DNA of 64,000 bases, from positions 930,001 to 994,000 of the forward strand of contig NC_030995.1 in the NCBI RefSeq assembly GCF_000149955.1, in the 5' to 3' direction. The notes under the pieces are model-generated. The model made no database searches. It had not been told where the DNA came from and saw nothing but the letters and a program-made list of their open reading frames with translations. Source of the stretch: Fusarium oxysporum f. sp. lycopersici 4287 (lineage: Eukaryota > Ascomycota > Sordariomycetes > Hypocreales > Nectriaceae). This document shows, piece by piece, positions 10,665 through 22,397 of this stretch (position 1 is the first letter of the stretch; each line of letters begins with the position of its first letter). The translations under genes and the position numbers were made by a program.

Positions 10665-13211
10665 CTAGACACGAACTTCGTCTCTCATATCGTCCCTTCT
10701 CACCCTGCCGCCTACCATGCCTCTCCTGTTTCTTCCCGTCCTTCCTCTTCCAAGCCAGTTTAGCTTCAACATCTTACACAGCTCTACCACCTTCTCGTTG
10801 CCTTCTGCACCTGCATCACCCGCCGACACACCCGACAAAACACTCATACACTGAAGCATACGACCAACCATCTCAGTGATGTGCTTGGAGTCCTCGACAT
10901 TCTGCTCACGTTCCCGTAGGCTGCCTAGAGAAGGCGGTGGTGGGATTCCGCCACCAGACGGCGTGAAAGGTCGTAGACCACCATCACTCCCGTGGCTGCC
11001 GAAGCTGACGTTACTGATGGCACGGCTACGGCCGCCTGCCGATCCTTCACCGAGAAGGGTTGTACTCGTAGAATTGTAAGAAGCATTAGACGGGTCGAGA
11101 GACATAGCTGTGCCGGGCCGGCCGAAAGACTCAGAAGGGGAGGTAGATAGTGATGCTTCCGGGGGAGAAGACATGGCCATACTTGCAAGCGACGAGGGCA
11201 GGAACTCAAGAGATAGTCGTGAGAATATTGTCTTGAGTGTCTCGTACCGCGGTAGAATGACAGTATCTCTGTAAGCGATAAGGACCAGCCTCCTAACATC
11301 AAGAACTGCTGGTGCCGGTGCTACACGGGCCGGTCTCTCTGAAGTAGATGCAGACGCTATAGCTCCGCCCCAGAAGTCCCGTGCCTGCTCTCCAGTCATA
11401 AGCGTACCACACCCTGACACCTCCATATCGAGTGGGAGGAAGACGGCTTGCATATATGGCAGTATGGAAGTAAAGGTAAACATCCAGAGCTCAACTAGCG
11501 TTGGTATAAATCGGTCTTCTGGGGTCTGCCGTAATGTTCGGTCAAGTGACAAGAACCCCGTGTGTAAAAGTTCTCGAAGATCCTCCAACATGGTATTTGG
11601 TGAGCGTCTATGCATGCACCACTGTATATGCATCTGTACAACTCGGTTAAAGTCTTCAACGGGGAGACGCAGGTCTTCCCCTTCAAATATGGCCAATAGC
11701 TTTGCCTTCAGGTACGGCCACGCATCGTCCAGCGACATGTGGTTGTGAAGACCGAGCTTTCCGGGGTCAACCGGATCATACATTGTCGACTGCTGGGACA
11801 GAGACGGTAGGCTACTGGGTCCTGGCCATTCGCTCTGTAAATTGAAACTTGATTCGCTCTCCAGGCGACTATCGGACCGCTCACCGAGTTTCTTATCTTT
11901 CTTGGCCTTGGCAAAGGTAGAGGAGTTGGGGCCAGGGCTCGGAGGAATATTAAAGTTATACAAAGGATTTGGCGCATTGGGATCTGTTGGTAACGAATTG
12001 CTGGCAGCTGATGATAGTGGGAGATGATACTCATCCTTGAGCTTGTGTTTTTGCCGTGAAAGAAAGTGGTGCTTCTTTTCCTTCTCTTTGCCTTTTTCCT
12101 TATCCCTTTCTCTGTCCTCGGTGGGTGTTTCGATAGGCCGAATCGTGGCTGAAGACGAATTGGTTAGGTTGTATATAGACTGATTGCTCGAGTCAACGAG
12201 ACTGTTTGTGCTGAAGTTGCCGCGCTGAAGTGCTGATAGAGCCGAGCCAATCTTTCCTGGACTTGGCAATGGCTTTTCCTTGGTCTCACCTTTTGTGCTA
12301 ATCTTGCCTGGGCGGGAGAATAGCTTGACCTTTGGCTTCTCTGCCTTGTACGGCTTCTCAGACGCAGGGGGTGGAGGAGGAGGAGGTTGCGAGTATGGCT
12401 GAGGCGACGCTCTCGGGGAATTGTGTCCAGATCGAGGAAATACAACATTGGCGGCAGCTGTAGCAGCGGAGGAATGAGGCCCGGCAAGTCGATCACCATG
12501 TCCTCCATGATTCCCAAACCCACTGTCCCGCGGCGCACTGGCCTCCGTCAAGCTCAACATAGGGGGACTCGTAGGCCCCTTACTTCCGCTGCCACGACGC
12601 GCTCCATCGTTTTGATCGCCAGGAAAAGGCACAGTCTGCGATCTCTGGCGCGAATGATTCTGGTGCGACATGACAGCTGCCTGCGCAGCGATCTGGCTTG
12701 CCGACAAGTTGACATTGGAGGCTGTGGCGGCAGCAGCAGCAGCCGCTGCCGCGGACGCAGAAGCGGTCGATAGATTATGATGTGACATTCCGAGGTGTGA
12801 GGAAAGATTCGATGTACTCATAGATGGTAGCGTGGGCTCGAATGAGCCTTGGGTCGCCGAATGCTTGCGCGCATGGCCCTTGACAAGCGTCGCTGGTGAT
12901 CCCTGGGTAACAGACCGTGCGTTGGCCGGCCTTGAAAAGTTGTGATGTCCTAAGCTCGCAGTACTAGAGTTTCCATGGGTAGTGAATTGGGCATATATCG
13001 GGGTCGCAGGAGATGATGGTTGTGGTTGAGGAGGCGGTCGCGACTTGGGTATTGTGATAGACGGCCGAGGTGTCTCATCCTCGTCGTCTGAGGTCTCTAC
13101 TCGGCGCAGAGCAGGTCGTGAGGATGTCGAAAGCTGCGAGGGTTGGGCGGATGAGCTCGATAGAGGAGCGAAGCTGCCGGGGCCGCGGGGTTGAGAGCGT
13201 GAGGGTTGCAT
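10665..13211 (-). CDS. hbrB: HbrB/Bit61-type TORC2 subunit
   Basis: A single exon of 848 residues. The first 470 residues are low complexity (Ser, Pro, Ala, Asn-rich, with a poly-Ala block) and include a Lys-rich element near 380-400. The conserved HbrB domain runs from about 477 to 680: DDAWPYLKAKLLAIFEGEDLRLPVEDFNR (start and end of the motif given in part), a WCMHRR segment, the LHTGFLSLDRTL helix, and DTVILPRYETLKTIFSRL. This matches the HbrB/Bit61/PRR5 family, which binds TOR complex 2 and affects polarity and branching; an hbrB mutant in Aspergillus is hyperbranching. After the domain comes a Ser/Gly-rich linker and a basic C-terminus. It shares a 583-base divergent promoter with the GON7-like gene. 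The family call is firm; the TORC2 role is inferred from it. Confidence 0.85.
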   Translation of the reverse strand: MQPSRSQPRGPGSFAPLSSSSAQPSQLSTSSRPALRRVETSDDEDETPRPSITIPKSRPPPQPQPSSPATPIYAQFTTHGNSSTASLGHHNFSRPANARSVTQGSPATLVKGHARKHSATQGSFEPTLPSMSTSNLSSHLGMSHHNLSTASASAAAAAAAAATASNVNLSASQIAAQAAVMSHQNHSRQRSQTVPFPGDQNDGARRGSGSKGPTSPPMLSLTEASAPRDSGFGNHGGHGDRLAGPHSSAATAAANVVFPRSGHNSPRASPQPYSQPPPPPPPASEKPYKAEKPKVKLFSRPGKISTKGETKEKPLPSPGKIGSALSALQRGNFSTNSLVDSSNQSIYNLTNSSSATIRPIETPTEDRERDKEKGKEKEKKHHFLSRQKHKLKDEYHLPLSSAASNSLPTDPNAPNPLYNFNIPPSPGPNSSTFAKAKKDKKLGERSDSRLESESSFNLQSEWPGPSSLPSLSQQSTMYDPVDPGKLGLHNHMSLDDAWPYLKAKLLAIFEGEDLRLPVEDFNRVVQMHIQWCMHRRSPNTMLEDLRELLHTGFLSLDRTLRQTPEDRFIPTLVELWMFTFTSILPYMQAVFLPLDMEVSGCGTLMTGEQARDFWGGAIASASTSERPARVAPAPAVLDVRRLVLIAYRDTVILPRYETLKTIFSRLSLEFLPSSLASMAMSSPPEASLSTSPSESFGRPGTAMSLDPSNASYNSTSTTLLGEGSAGGRSRAISNVSFGSHGSDGGLRPFTPSGGGIPPPPSLGSLREREQNVEDSKHITEMVGRMLQCMSVLSGVSAGDAGAEGNEKVVELCKMLKLNWLGRGRTGRNRRGMVGGRVRRDDMRDEVRV

Positions 13212-13794
13212 TATTGTTTTATGCGGCTCCTGGGCCGTTGTTACATCTTGAGACCCAAAGAGATGCGAGCCCGGATCGACAGGGTCCCAGGCAGGAAAGG
13301 CGTTTAGGGTTTGTTTCGGCGTTGATGAGGTTTGGTCAAGGTTGGTCGCTTGCCCTCGATGGGAATGACGGGCTAGTGTGTAATCTAGTTATCAAGAGTT
13401 CTTATCAATATTGAGCTGATGTGGAGGAATGGAATGTCCTATGAAGTATCAGCTTAACCTGGAGTTGACCAGATTATCCTTCAGCAAGCCACTTCGCTGA
13501 CTAACCTGTCTTTTAGAACGGGATTGACTATTGAATCACATGTATTGCAAAAGATATACTAGCTGAAGCGATATTGGGCTAAAATACATTGTCCAAACTT
13601 CCCGTCGCTCTATGTGGAATTGTATCTTCTGTGATTGAACTTGTTTTCATGATACAAATTGTTCCGCCATTGCTCACCCTATATCTCCATGAGCACCGGA
13701 TGTGGGGTTCTTATTCTACAACCCCACGTCAAAAACATCCAAGTCTAGACTTCGACCTTCTTCCAACGCCGAACATAGTAACCATAACCTCAAA
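13212..13794. other. Divergent promoter hbrB / GON7-like
   Basis: The spacer drives hbrB leftwards and the small GON7-like gene rightwards. I see no recognisable operator or repeat in it. Confidence 0.5.
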
Positions 13795-14064
13795 ATGCCG
13801 CAACCAACTCTCACCGCAGACTACAAGTCCCCAGCGAGTGAACCGTTCAAAGTTGCCCACACCCTTCCCGCTATCTCATCTATAGCCTCCACGGCCGACA
13901 AGTCTTCATACCTCAAGGCTCTGCGCGCCTCTGTCGCCGACACCCAAGACACTATCAACAAAGAGCTCACAGCGCGAATGGAGCAGGACAAGGCGAGGGA
14001 TGCCGCGGCTGAGGCCAAAGAGGAAGAGAACTATGGCGAGGAGGTGCAAGAAGAGGAGGACTGA
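13795..14064 (+). CDS. GON7: GON7-like EKC/KEOPS complex subunit
   Basis: A small single-exon gene of 89 residues starting at an ATG in good context (CAAAATGCC). The middle has the Gon7-type helical segment: SSYLKALRASVADTQDTINK followed by ELTARMEQDK. The C-terminus is very acidic (EEENYGEEVQEEED). Gon7 is a small, poorly structured fungal subunit of the KEOPS complex, which makes the t6A modification of tRNA and influences telomeres. The length is near the lower end for the family. An in-frame extension upstream exists, but without a better start. The call rests on one short conserved segment plus size and acidity, so it is likely rather than certain. It ends 155 bases from the end of the convergent VPS39 gene. 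Confidence 0.7.
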   Translation: MPQPTLTADYKSPASEPFKVAHTLPAISSIASTADKSSYLKALRASVADTQDTINKELTARMEQDKARDAAAEAKEEENYGEEVQEEED

Positions 14065-14218
14065 GGGAACCAACTCCTCGCGAACGACTGCAAACCCTTC
14101 AACGGCAAGATGTGTTTGAATATGAAGGGTATTTGAGAAATATCATACTGGCTACCATCGATCCAATCCATGCAAATGCTCCCCGAAACGATGCTCCCAT
14201 CCAGCCTGAACGACCCGT

Positions 14219-17200
14219 CTAAAATCCTCGACCCCAACTTGGCGCCTGGGATGCGTCTACTTTGTTCCCTGTTGCCCGGTTCAAACAGCCGTAGTGCACC
14301 ACTGTGTTATCCGGCAGGACAGCTACAACGCTCCCACCAATGCGCATACCTCCTCCGAGTTTCTTGTGGCACACGACGCAGTGTCGTTCGTCTGTGATGG
14401 CAACGTGCCTGTTACGCCCGCCTTGCCTCCCTGTACATCGTCGCCAAGGTGCAGCCGCGCCGCGATAGAGATACCTTCAGCCTGTCGCAAACCAGCAACG
14501 ATCCTTGCCTCGTTGACAAGACTATTTGCCGATCGAATGCGGCCTCGGAAGTAAGACTCCAGTGACCGAACGGGAAGGTCGTCTGGAATGAGTCCTAGAG
14601 TTGATGTCGCTGGGAGACGTGATCCATGCTTTGAAAGAAGTTCCAGTGCTGGTTCTAGATTGGGCTGGTTGGGTGGTGACGGCTGAAGATAGAGCGACAG
14701 AAGTGTATGATAAATAGATGGTGTAGAAGTCTCAGGATCCTCTGCAGTTTCATTCTTCTCGTTTGGCTGAGACGATGGAGCAGTATCTTGAGTCGAGTTG
14801 ACTCGGTTACAGTATCTACTAAAGTTAGCTTGTGAGCCGATGGAACGATAGGTGAATGACATACTGTTCAGCTTTCTGGTAGTCCTTCATCTTGAATACA
14901 TAGATCTCAAGGGCTTGTTTGTGTTGGTTCATGTTGCTCAATACCACAGCCTGTGCTTCGTAAAATGCTGGGTCTAAGCCGATACAAGTCAGTGTAGATC
15001 ACCACACAACAGCATATGAATCTTACCATCTCTGGGAATCAATCTAAACGCCCTGCTGAGACTGTAAACTTGCCCCGGCTGTCTCAAGAACTTGATGAAG
15101 TGATTCACCATTTCATCCCACTTCTCACCCTTGTCCATCTTCTTCAAGTTTTCTACATAAAGCTCAACCAATCGGTCGTGAAGGTCTGGTGTCATGTCTT
15201 CGAGCTCAGTGATGATGTGCTCTAGATAGCGTCCTTCCAACTGTGTGTCAACATCATGTAAGAAAGAGACAACCCGTTCTCGTGGGAGGGTCTCCGCATT
15301 CTCTGTGTCACCTGTGAAGATCTCCAAGGCCTCATCTGGACTGGCTTTGAGGGTCCATTCTGCATGCTCAAGGATGAGGTCAATTTCTGACGGTGGTAGA
15401 TTTTTGAGGTACTGGATGGTGCGCTGCGGTCCGTGAAGTGTTGGTGCGGCCTCATCGGGTTCTTCAGCGGCTCCAAATCGTCGTAGAAGTTCCAAAGCCT
15501 CCTTGTGTAGCTTCTTACCGTAGAAGAAATCCACCAGCTCAGTATAGCGATTATGTTCCAAAAGCTTTTCATTGACCACATTAGGGTCGCAGAAGTTAGG
15601 AATTCGGAACAGAGAGCTTGCTAGAGTTGGTCGAGAAAACATGTATGCTCGGAACAAAGTTGTGTCGACTAACCGAAAGGTATTTCGGAGCTCTTCTTCA
15701 AGTTTCTTCTCAGAATCATCGAGCCCTATCCGTAGGAACTTCTCTGCTATTTCTTCTGTTGAACCATTTCGATCACTTTGAGGTTTCAGGTTCCCAGTAA
15801 CAGGATCAATTACCCGTTGTAATCGAGCACGTGTTCCAGCCAGGTAACTGTTGAGCTCCAGAACCGCGTTCGTCAAGTCCTTGTCTTTCAAGGGCAGATC
15901 CTCGTTTGACTCAGTCTCCTTCACGCTAGCAGCATCATCGCACTCCGCCGTATCCTTCTTTGAGAGGATGGATGCGGTATCCGACTGGGGCCTCCTATAG
16001 CTTCCGGTAAGATATCTGGCGAAGCCTCCTTTGCTTGACTGCGGGGTTTCCTGTGCCTGCTCAACGGGTTCAGGGGTGGTGGGACGCGTGCCATTGGTTT
16101 TCTTCGGTGTTCCTGGCGCCTCGTCCGACTCTTGTTCTTCCTCTTCGCGGCCGGCCCACGCAGATAGTTCTCCAGCAATGGAGGGAGGAAACATCCTGAG
16201 AACTCGTTCAGGAGGTGCATGTACGGTATCCTCATTGAAGAGATCCATCGCCTGGCGATATTTCTTTTTCTTGAATAGCCCTTCAGCTTTGAGCATCTTG
16301 ACCTCACGGAGTGTCTGCGACTTGTTCTTTAGCAATGCATCTTCAAGCATTTCGAGAATGCTAATAGCCTCATCGAAGTGGCCACCGTCTACTAGTTCCT
16401 GAACCTGAGAGTCATAGTCTGTTGAGTCCATCTTCCAAACACATCGTTCACTGGAGATGTGAAAACCTTTCCCGGCATGTGCTAAGCTGTAAGTGGGGTG
16501 ACGGGAAAGTGACGCTGAGCAGCACCCGGTAGTGATAGATTCTGGAGTGATGATAATGTTATAGGGATTCCGAACTTCCAGGGAGCCTTTTGAAGGCGCT
16601 TGCAAGGCAAGGATATATGGGATACGAGTACCCTATGGATTCAGGGGCATGGTTCCAGGGAATCTGCCGTCTGTCGAGGGGTTTTCCCGTCATCATCGAT
16701 GAATAGTGTGTTGATATCCTTTGCGAGCAACATTTCTCCCTCAGCCAATTTGGCCGCCAAAGGCTTGGGCATATAACCTCCCAATCCCATGTATCCCATA
16801 CCGGCACTGCTCATTGCACCAAATCGGCTAGTCTGCCCAGCTGCTGGTCCTGAACCCGGACTCACGATATCTTCGACCTCACGTGTTACGACGTCGACCA
16901 TAACGTATCCGCCATTCATACCACATACAAGCTTTGTCGCATTTGCCCATGTTACTGATCGAATCGACTCAGCCAGCACGATCTCGTCCACATCCTCGGA
17001 AAGTTCGCTCTCAAGCCAGCTCCAGAGTAGTAATTTCCTCTTGACCGCAACAGCCAACCGGCTCACGATCTCGGGGATTCCCGTGTCCGGATCCTTGACA
17101 ATATTCGATGTTGACGCAAAGCAGGATGCATTTTTGGTCCGGCTTAGGGTCTCAATAAGTTCGTAGGTTTTGAGATCGTGAAAAGAGACGTGATAATTCG

Positions 17201-17613
17201 ACAAGGATACAATTGTGTTTGCGTCCTTTATAATAGCCAGCTGCTCGATTGCTCGCGGCGAGAAGCGTTCCACCTCGCGCATCAAATCAGTTGGCTTTTC
17301 TGACCTTTGCGCAGTAGTATGGTCGTCGTCCGCTGCAGACGACGAACCATTGGCATTTGTATCGGCGGAACCATTCTGAAGTTGGTCGGAAAGCTCGTTT
17401 AGACGGTAGATTCGGAGTGCGCCATTGTTAAGGCCGACGAGAACGCGGTCACCTGAGAGCCGAAAGTTAGTCAGTCGGTGTCGTAGAAACTGCGGTGAAA
17501 GAGCAGCGAGACCACGGGGATATGCGCATACCTTGAGCGAGGATCGTCTCAATCTTAGATTTATCTTTTTGTCGCAGCTCGATGATGGGACGAGCTGTGA
17601 AAGCGGAGAGCAT
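14219..17613 (-). CDS. vps39: VPS39/VAM6 HOPS subunit, frame broken by several indels
   Basis: Four exons: 17613-17532, 17452-15027, 14973-14865 and 14815-14219. The start is MLSAFTARPIIELRQ, followed by the CNH/beta-propeller region (GDRVLVGLNNGALRIYRLNE), then Vps39 domain 1 and CHC repeats, and a C-terminal Cys motif (HCVVCHKKL with HYGCL) typical of Vps39/Vps41-type proteins. It tethers vacuolar membranes as the HOPS subunit that binds Rab7/Ypt7. The frame is not intact. One extra base is inferred at about 16682-16685 and another at about 16612-16619, a probable compensating +1/-1 pair lies near 16560 and 16496, and one base is missing near 14415-14421. Counting these, the coding length becomes divisible by three (about 1070 residues), the usual family size. 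I treat them as likely sequence errors, but a real disruption is not excluded. Confidence 0.8.
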
Positions 17614-18169
17614 GGCGCCGGCCAGCTCGAAGCTGTAGAGGTTATTGGGAGAAGAGGCGCATCAGTCGGTCCCAGAGTTAGCCAAGTGCACGATTTGCCA
17701 GGTGAAGACGCTATCGACAAGTTCAAAGCATGAGATATCAAGATAGATAGTCCGTGTTCAATGTTGTTGGTGTTTGGGTGATTTGATGGACAGGAATGGT
17801 AGGTCAGGTAGGTAGGTAGTTAGTTGGGAGTCGGTATCTGGTGGCAGGGTCATGCCGCCAACCATCGACGTCAACAGATGGCCAGAGCTTCTTGCTGTAC
17901 TACGGTACAGTGCAACAGTGCGAATGCACACTAATACAATCACATTGGATGGAAGCAATAAGTCTGATATTGAAATGCTATATGACAGCATTTATTCGTA
18001 GTGGTTCATATTCAATCAACAAAAAGAAAACAGCAATAGCTTCCAGTCTATGAATCCCACGCTTGACCTACACTCATGCACATGGCAATGCGTCTGACAG
18101 AACCAATGTAAAATAACACCCAATTTCAAACACCAAAAACAACAACACATATACCGACACCCCATTGAT
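17614..18169. other. Spacer VPS39 promoter / phosphate transporter 3' end
   Basis: Both flanking genes read leftwards. The stretch at 17790-17825 has short ggtaggta-like repeats. Nothing else is seen. Confidence 0.45.
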
Positions 18170-20921
18170 TTAGTCAAGTCCCGCGACTTGCATGATTCCA
18201 TAACCAAGAGTCACGACCACAACAAGGGTAATGAGACTGCTGGGCACACCGCGGCTAATGAAATGCTTGACCTGTAAATAACGCTGGCCGAACGGGTCTT
18301 CCTTCATAATAGCAGCTATGATAGGTTAGAAATGAGTTGTTAGGGGTAAATGCATGAAACTTACTCATGTTGGGGAATCCACTGGTTGGCAGACCCATGG
18401 CTGCACTACACATGAGCACTCCACCCATGACAAGCAGGTTGGGGTGAGGCTGGTCCATGGCAACACCAACATCGAAGACAAGAGGTAGGAAGATAAGAGC
18501 AGCGACTGTGTGGCTGATGAATGTTGCGATAACCAAGATCAGAGTCGAGAAAACAACCAGGACACCGTACAGACTCATGCCCTCCACCTTCTCAGAGACG
18601 ATCTCAGCGAGGGTATGAAGCAGACCAGACGAGCGTACAGCTTTGCCCAGCGACAAACCACCGGCTGCAAGGATGATGATGGTCCATGGGAAGTTGTTGA
18701 AGTCCTCCTTGGTCAGCAAGCCGATACCGAAGAATAGCACGATGGGAATAATAGCAATAACACCCATGTCTCCAAATTCGGCCTCTAGCTGGTGGCTGGC
18801 ACACCACAAAGCAATGGTAGAGATGGTGACGATAGTGACGAACCATTGGAGACCAGTGAACTTCTCCTTGACAGGCCGAATAGGGGCGATCGTGGTACCC
18901 TTACCTGGCTGGAAGGTAACCAGGAGGAGGAGCCAGATCAGAACGATCGAGAGAGCGCCAACAGGAATGACAATAAAGAACCACTGCAGCCACGTGGGCG
19001 CAGGTTGCATGATGCCCATTGCCACGACGTTCTGAGGAGAAGCGATGGGTGAGAGCATTCCACCAATATTGGAGGCGAGTGCGATACCAATAATGACAGC
19101 TTTCGACATGTTGGAATCAGAAGGCAATGTTCGCAGCATGGGCTGTATAATTGTCAGTTTGAGCCTTCATCCATTTCCTTGGTTAACTTACCTCGATGAT
19201 AGAATAGCATAGAACAGGGGCCGCGACATTGCTAATCAACATAGACGCAAATGCAGCCACAAACATGTTGGCAATCAACACAGTCTTGGGCTGAGTGCCG
19301 GCCTTGCTAAGAACAAGAGTTGCCAGTCGCTTGTCGATAGTACACTTGGACAAAGCAGCTGCCAGAGTAAAACCACCGAGGAGAAGCATGATGACAGGCG
19401 TCCACATGGCAGCAAAGATGGCAGATGTGGCTGCCTTGGAGTCGAGACGTTTTTGAGGCTTGCCTGGTGTCTCATCACGAACGACGTTCAAGACAACAGA
19501 GAGGAATGGGATAAGTAATGATGTTACAAAGAGGGGGATGGTCTAAAAAGGTCAGCAATGATCAATTGCGAATTTGCCTGGCTGGAAAGCTTACCTCGGT
19601 GGCCCATAACAAACTGACAAAGACAAGCATTGCCAGGCAGTTCTGTTGCTCGGGCTTCTCCATGATGGGGAGCAGAAGCAACAGGAAGAAGACAGTAAGA
19701 CAGGCAACCAGTGTCCAAAGAGACGAGCTAGCGAGCCATGGAGGTAAGGTAATCTTGCCAAAGGGTGTGCGGAACTGGGTCTCTCGGGGTGCTTTGGCCT
19801 CGTCGCCTTGTAATCTCCTCGTGACATTTCCTCTCTCCTGTCCGAGAAGCGCCTGTCCCAGGCCTGCAGCTTCAGCTCTGCGCTCGATACCAATGAGATC
19901 TCGCCACACGGTGTTACGCTCCCAAACAACATGTTCTCTGAGATGCGAACGAAGGTCTTTGCGAGCGAGCTCCTCATCTCCACCAGTGACGATCTCAGCA
20001 TAAGCCCTTTCCATCTTGGTAATGTTGTCCTCGAGAACACGCTTTGTCTCATCTTTGAAAGGGTAGGCTGTCTCGACATGGGCTCGCAAATAGGGTCCCT
20101 TGAGTTCCTTATCAAGGATCTTGTCGAACTTCTTGAGAACCTTGGCAAAACCGGTGCGGTTAAGCTGGATAAATGACTTGAGTTCGCAGAGTGACACGTA
20201 GAGGCCGATAATGCGCTTCTTGAGCATGATACCAGACGAAAACATGCCAGAAGAGAACATGAGAGCTTGATCATCGTTTTCGTCGGCTGTGGTGCTGTGC
20301 CTCCTCATGTCGCGACCGAAATCGGAGGAAGCGTTCAGATCTTCAGAACGCGGCTTATGGATGTTAGGAAGTGTGCGCCTGCGGCCCCCGCTGCTTCGTC
20401 GCCTTGTTGTAAGCCCAGTAGTCTCATCTTCCTCCTCGCTCGCGCTCTCTTCATTGTCGGTGCTGCGGCTCCGAGGACTTCTCGAGCGGAAGCCGTTGCG
20501 ACCATCAGGACGGTGGGCTGATGAAACAGAGAGCCTGCGAAGGTAACGATTATCGGCAATGGCATCTTCGGCCTCGTCGCCAACGTCGCGTAGCAGTTGC
20601 GCAGCTTCTTCGAGTAGCTCGCCTTCTTTGGCAACGTAGAATGAGCATATCTTTTCTAGTTCGACGCCAAGAGCTCGAGAGAAGACCTCTTCAGCATCTT
20701 CTTGGTTTATAAGAGGTCGGGATTCGGCATCACCAGTGGTTCCGCGCGCCTGATGGGCGGTCTTTTCGAGGTTGTAGATTCTGCGAGAAGATAATATTAG
20801 CTCACGCGTGGCTTGAATGCAATGTTAGCAGAACATACAGCTTCTTGAGATTGCTGTATGCAATGTAATGGCTGCTCCAATCTGGAACAGCATTGAACTG
20901 AATACTATGAGAGAACTTCAT
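18170..20921 (-). CDS. SPX-domain phosphate transporter (Pho87/Pho90/Pho91 type)
   Basis: Five exons (20921-20839, 20780-19595, 19542-19192, 19142-18365, 18315-18170) join in phase to about 847 residues. The start MKFSHSIQFNAVPDWSSHYI is the classic SPX N-terminus, so this ATG is secure. The SPX region, with an acidic/Arg-Ser-rich insert, runs to about residue 330; it includes LKSFIQLNRTGFAKVLKKFDK, the basic helix region that binds inositol pyrophosphates. The rest is a Na/sulfate-symporter-type membrane domain with some 11-12 hydrophobic helices, including WATEV, NMFVAAFASMLISNVAAPV and SHTVAALIFLPL. Yeast relatives are low-affinity plasma-membrane carriers (Pho87, Pho90) or the vacuolar exporter Pho91. 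I cannot tell which from sequence alone. Regulation by cellular phosphate through SPX is likely. Confidence 0.85.
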
Positions 20922-22397
20922 CTCGTCTTGTTCTTCTAGCCAGCGGCGCTTGTCGTCTCGCTTGGCCTGTCTTCTTGCTTCGCGATCTTGGGCGTCTCGA
21001 CGAGCCTGAATAGGAGGATAATCGACGAGTTCGAACTGCTCGCTCTGGTGGGCACTGGTGCTCGTATTTGCACTACTGTCGTGGTGGTGCTGATGCTGAT
21101 GCTGTGGTGCCGGGACTGGGTCGTCTAACAGGGAGGCAGCAGCACTCCCTCCTCGTCTCGGGTGGGCGTCGTTGATACGAGTTTGAAACGTGGTGAGTGC
21201 AACGCCGGGAAGAGAGGAGGGATCGTCGAGGGGCGGTGGTGAGGGAATGGTTGCGACTTGAAGGTTGGACCACCGAGTTAGATTTTTTCTATTATCGACC
21301 AAGAAGTATTGGAAAAGATGGAGTGTGTCCCGGTGACGGAAGGCATGTGGTTCGAGGGTCCCAATTGGGTGTCAAGGCCCGTAGCGGTAGTGTCAAGATC
21401 CTCTTGGAGTGGACTCTTTGGACTGTGGGATGAGGAAATCGTCGCGGCAGCCCCGTTGAACCCAAAAAAAAGTACACTACTAACGTCTCCACTGATACCG
21501 CACCGCGTTCTGTAGGGTCAAAGTAAGTAAACCTTGTTAGATTTGGGACAAAGCGATCATATGACGGCACATAAAGAATAAGTGAGGCTTGGCTGTAATG
21601 CAAAGAGCCAAATCCAGGGCAATTGTCGAGAACGAAGCAACACGCAAGTCAAGGGGTTAATGCGGATACTTGCTGCAAAGGATCACCGAAGTCGCCCATG
21701 ATAGGCCGGCTTTGAGTTTCCGTGCAGATTGATCCTTGTACACTGTGACGTCGTTCCTTGGAGTTCTTCGGGACTTGCAGAAGTTGCAGTTGCTGTTGCA
21801 GTAACAAATAAGTCGATTGTGAGAGGTCGATTTCAGCTTTATATACAACGCCTATATATAGACACGTTGTTGCTTACCTTAGACGAAGTTTCATTACGTT
21901 GTCCTCTGTTTGCACCTAATTTACTCTACAGTTAAAGATTCATTCTCGTTTCATCCACTATTCCAGGACCCTTGTAAATACGACAAAAGCTTCCACGGAA
22001 ATGCATGATATATCAGGATGTATTGTCTTTCTTCAAAATAAGGGGAACCAAAATACAGATACGCAAATTCAAAATGTTGGTGTGCCCAAGAGCCATCACA
22101 TGATAGAAAACGTGGGCAAATCCCCTGAATTGACAGGATGGCTTCACGAGGCTGCACCCTCTACATTCTATCGGCTGAGACACCGAAGAAGAGGCGGAGG
22201 TCAGGCGTAGGCTTGAGGCGTCAGGGAGTAAGAAAACCTCTGACCTAAACTTAGGATGTCAATATTAACTAATCTAAATGCCTACTAAATGCCTACTAAA
22301 TCCATGCTAAATTAACCTAAGCTAACCTAAGTCTTTTTGTCACTTAGAATAGGTCCTACTTTCTGACCTCCCTGAGGGCGTGGGGGTATCTCCAACA
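20922..22397. other. Promoter of the phosphate transporter and ABC 3' flank
   Basis: The 380 bases immediately upstream of the transporter ATG stay open in the transporter frame without any ATG (see findings). Near 22275-22300 is a short duplication of atgcctactaa. No other gene is supported. Confidence 0.45.
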
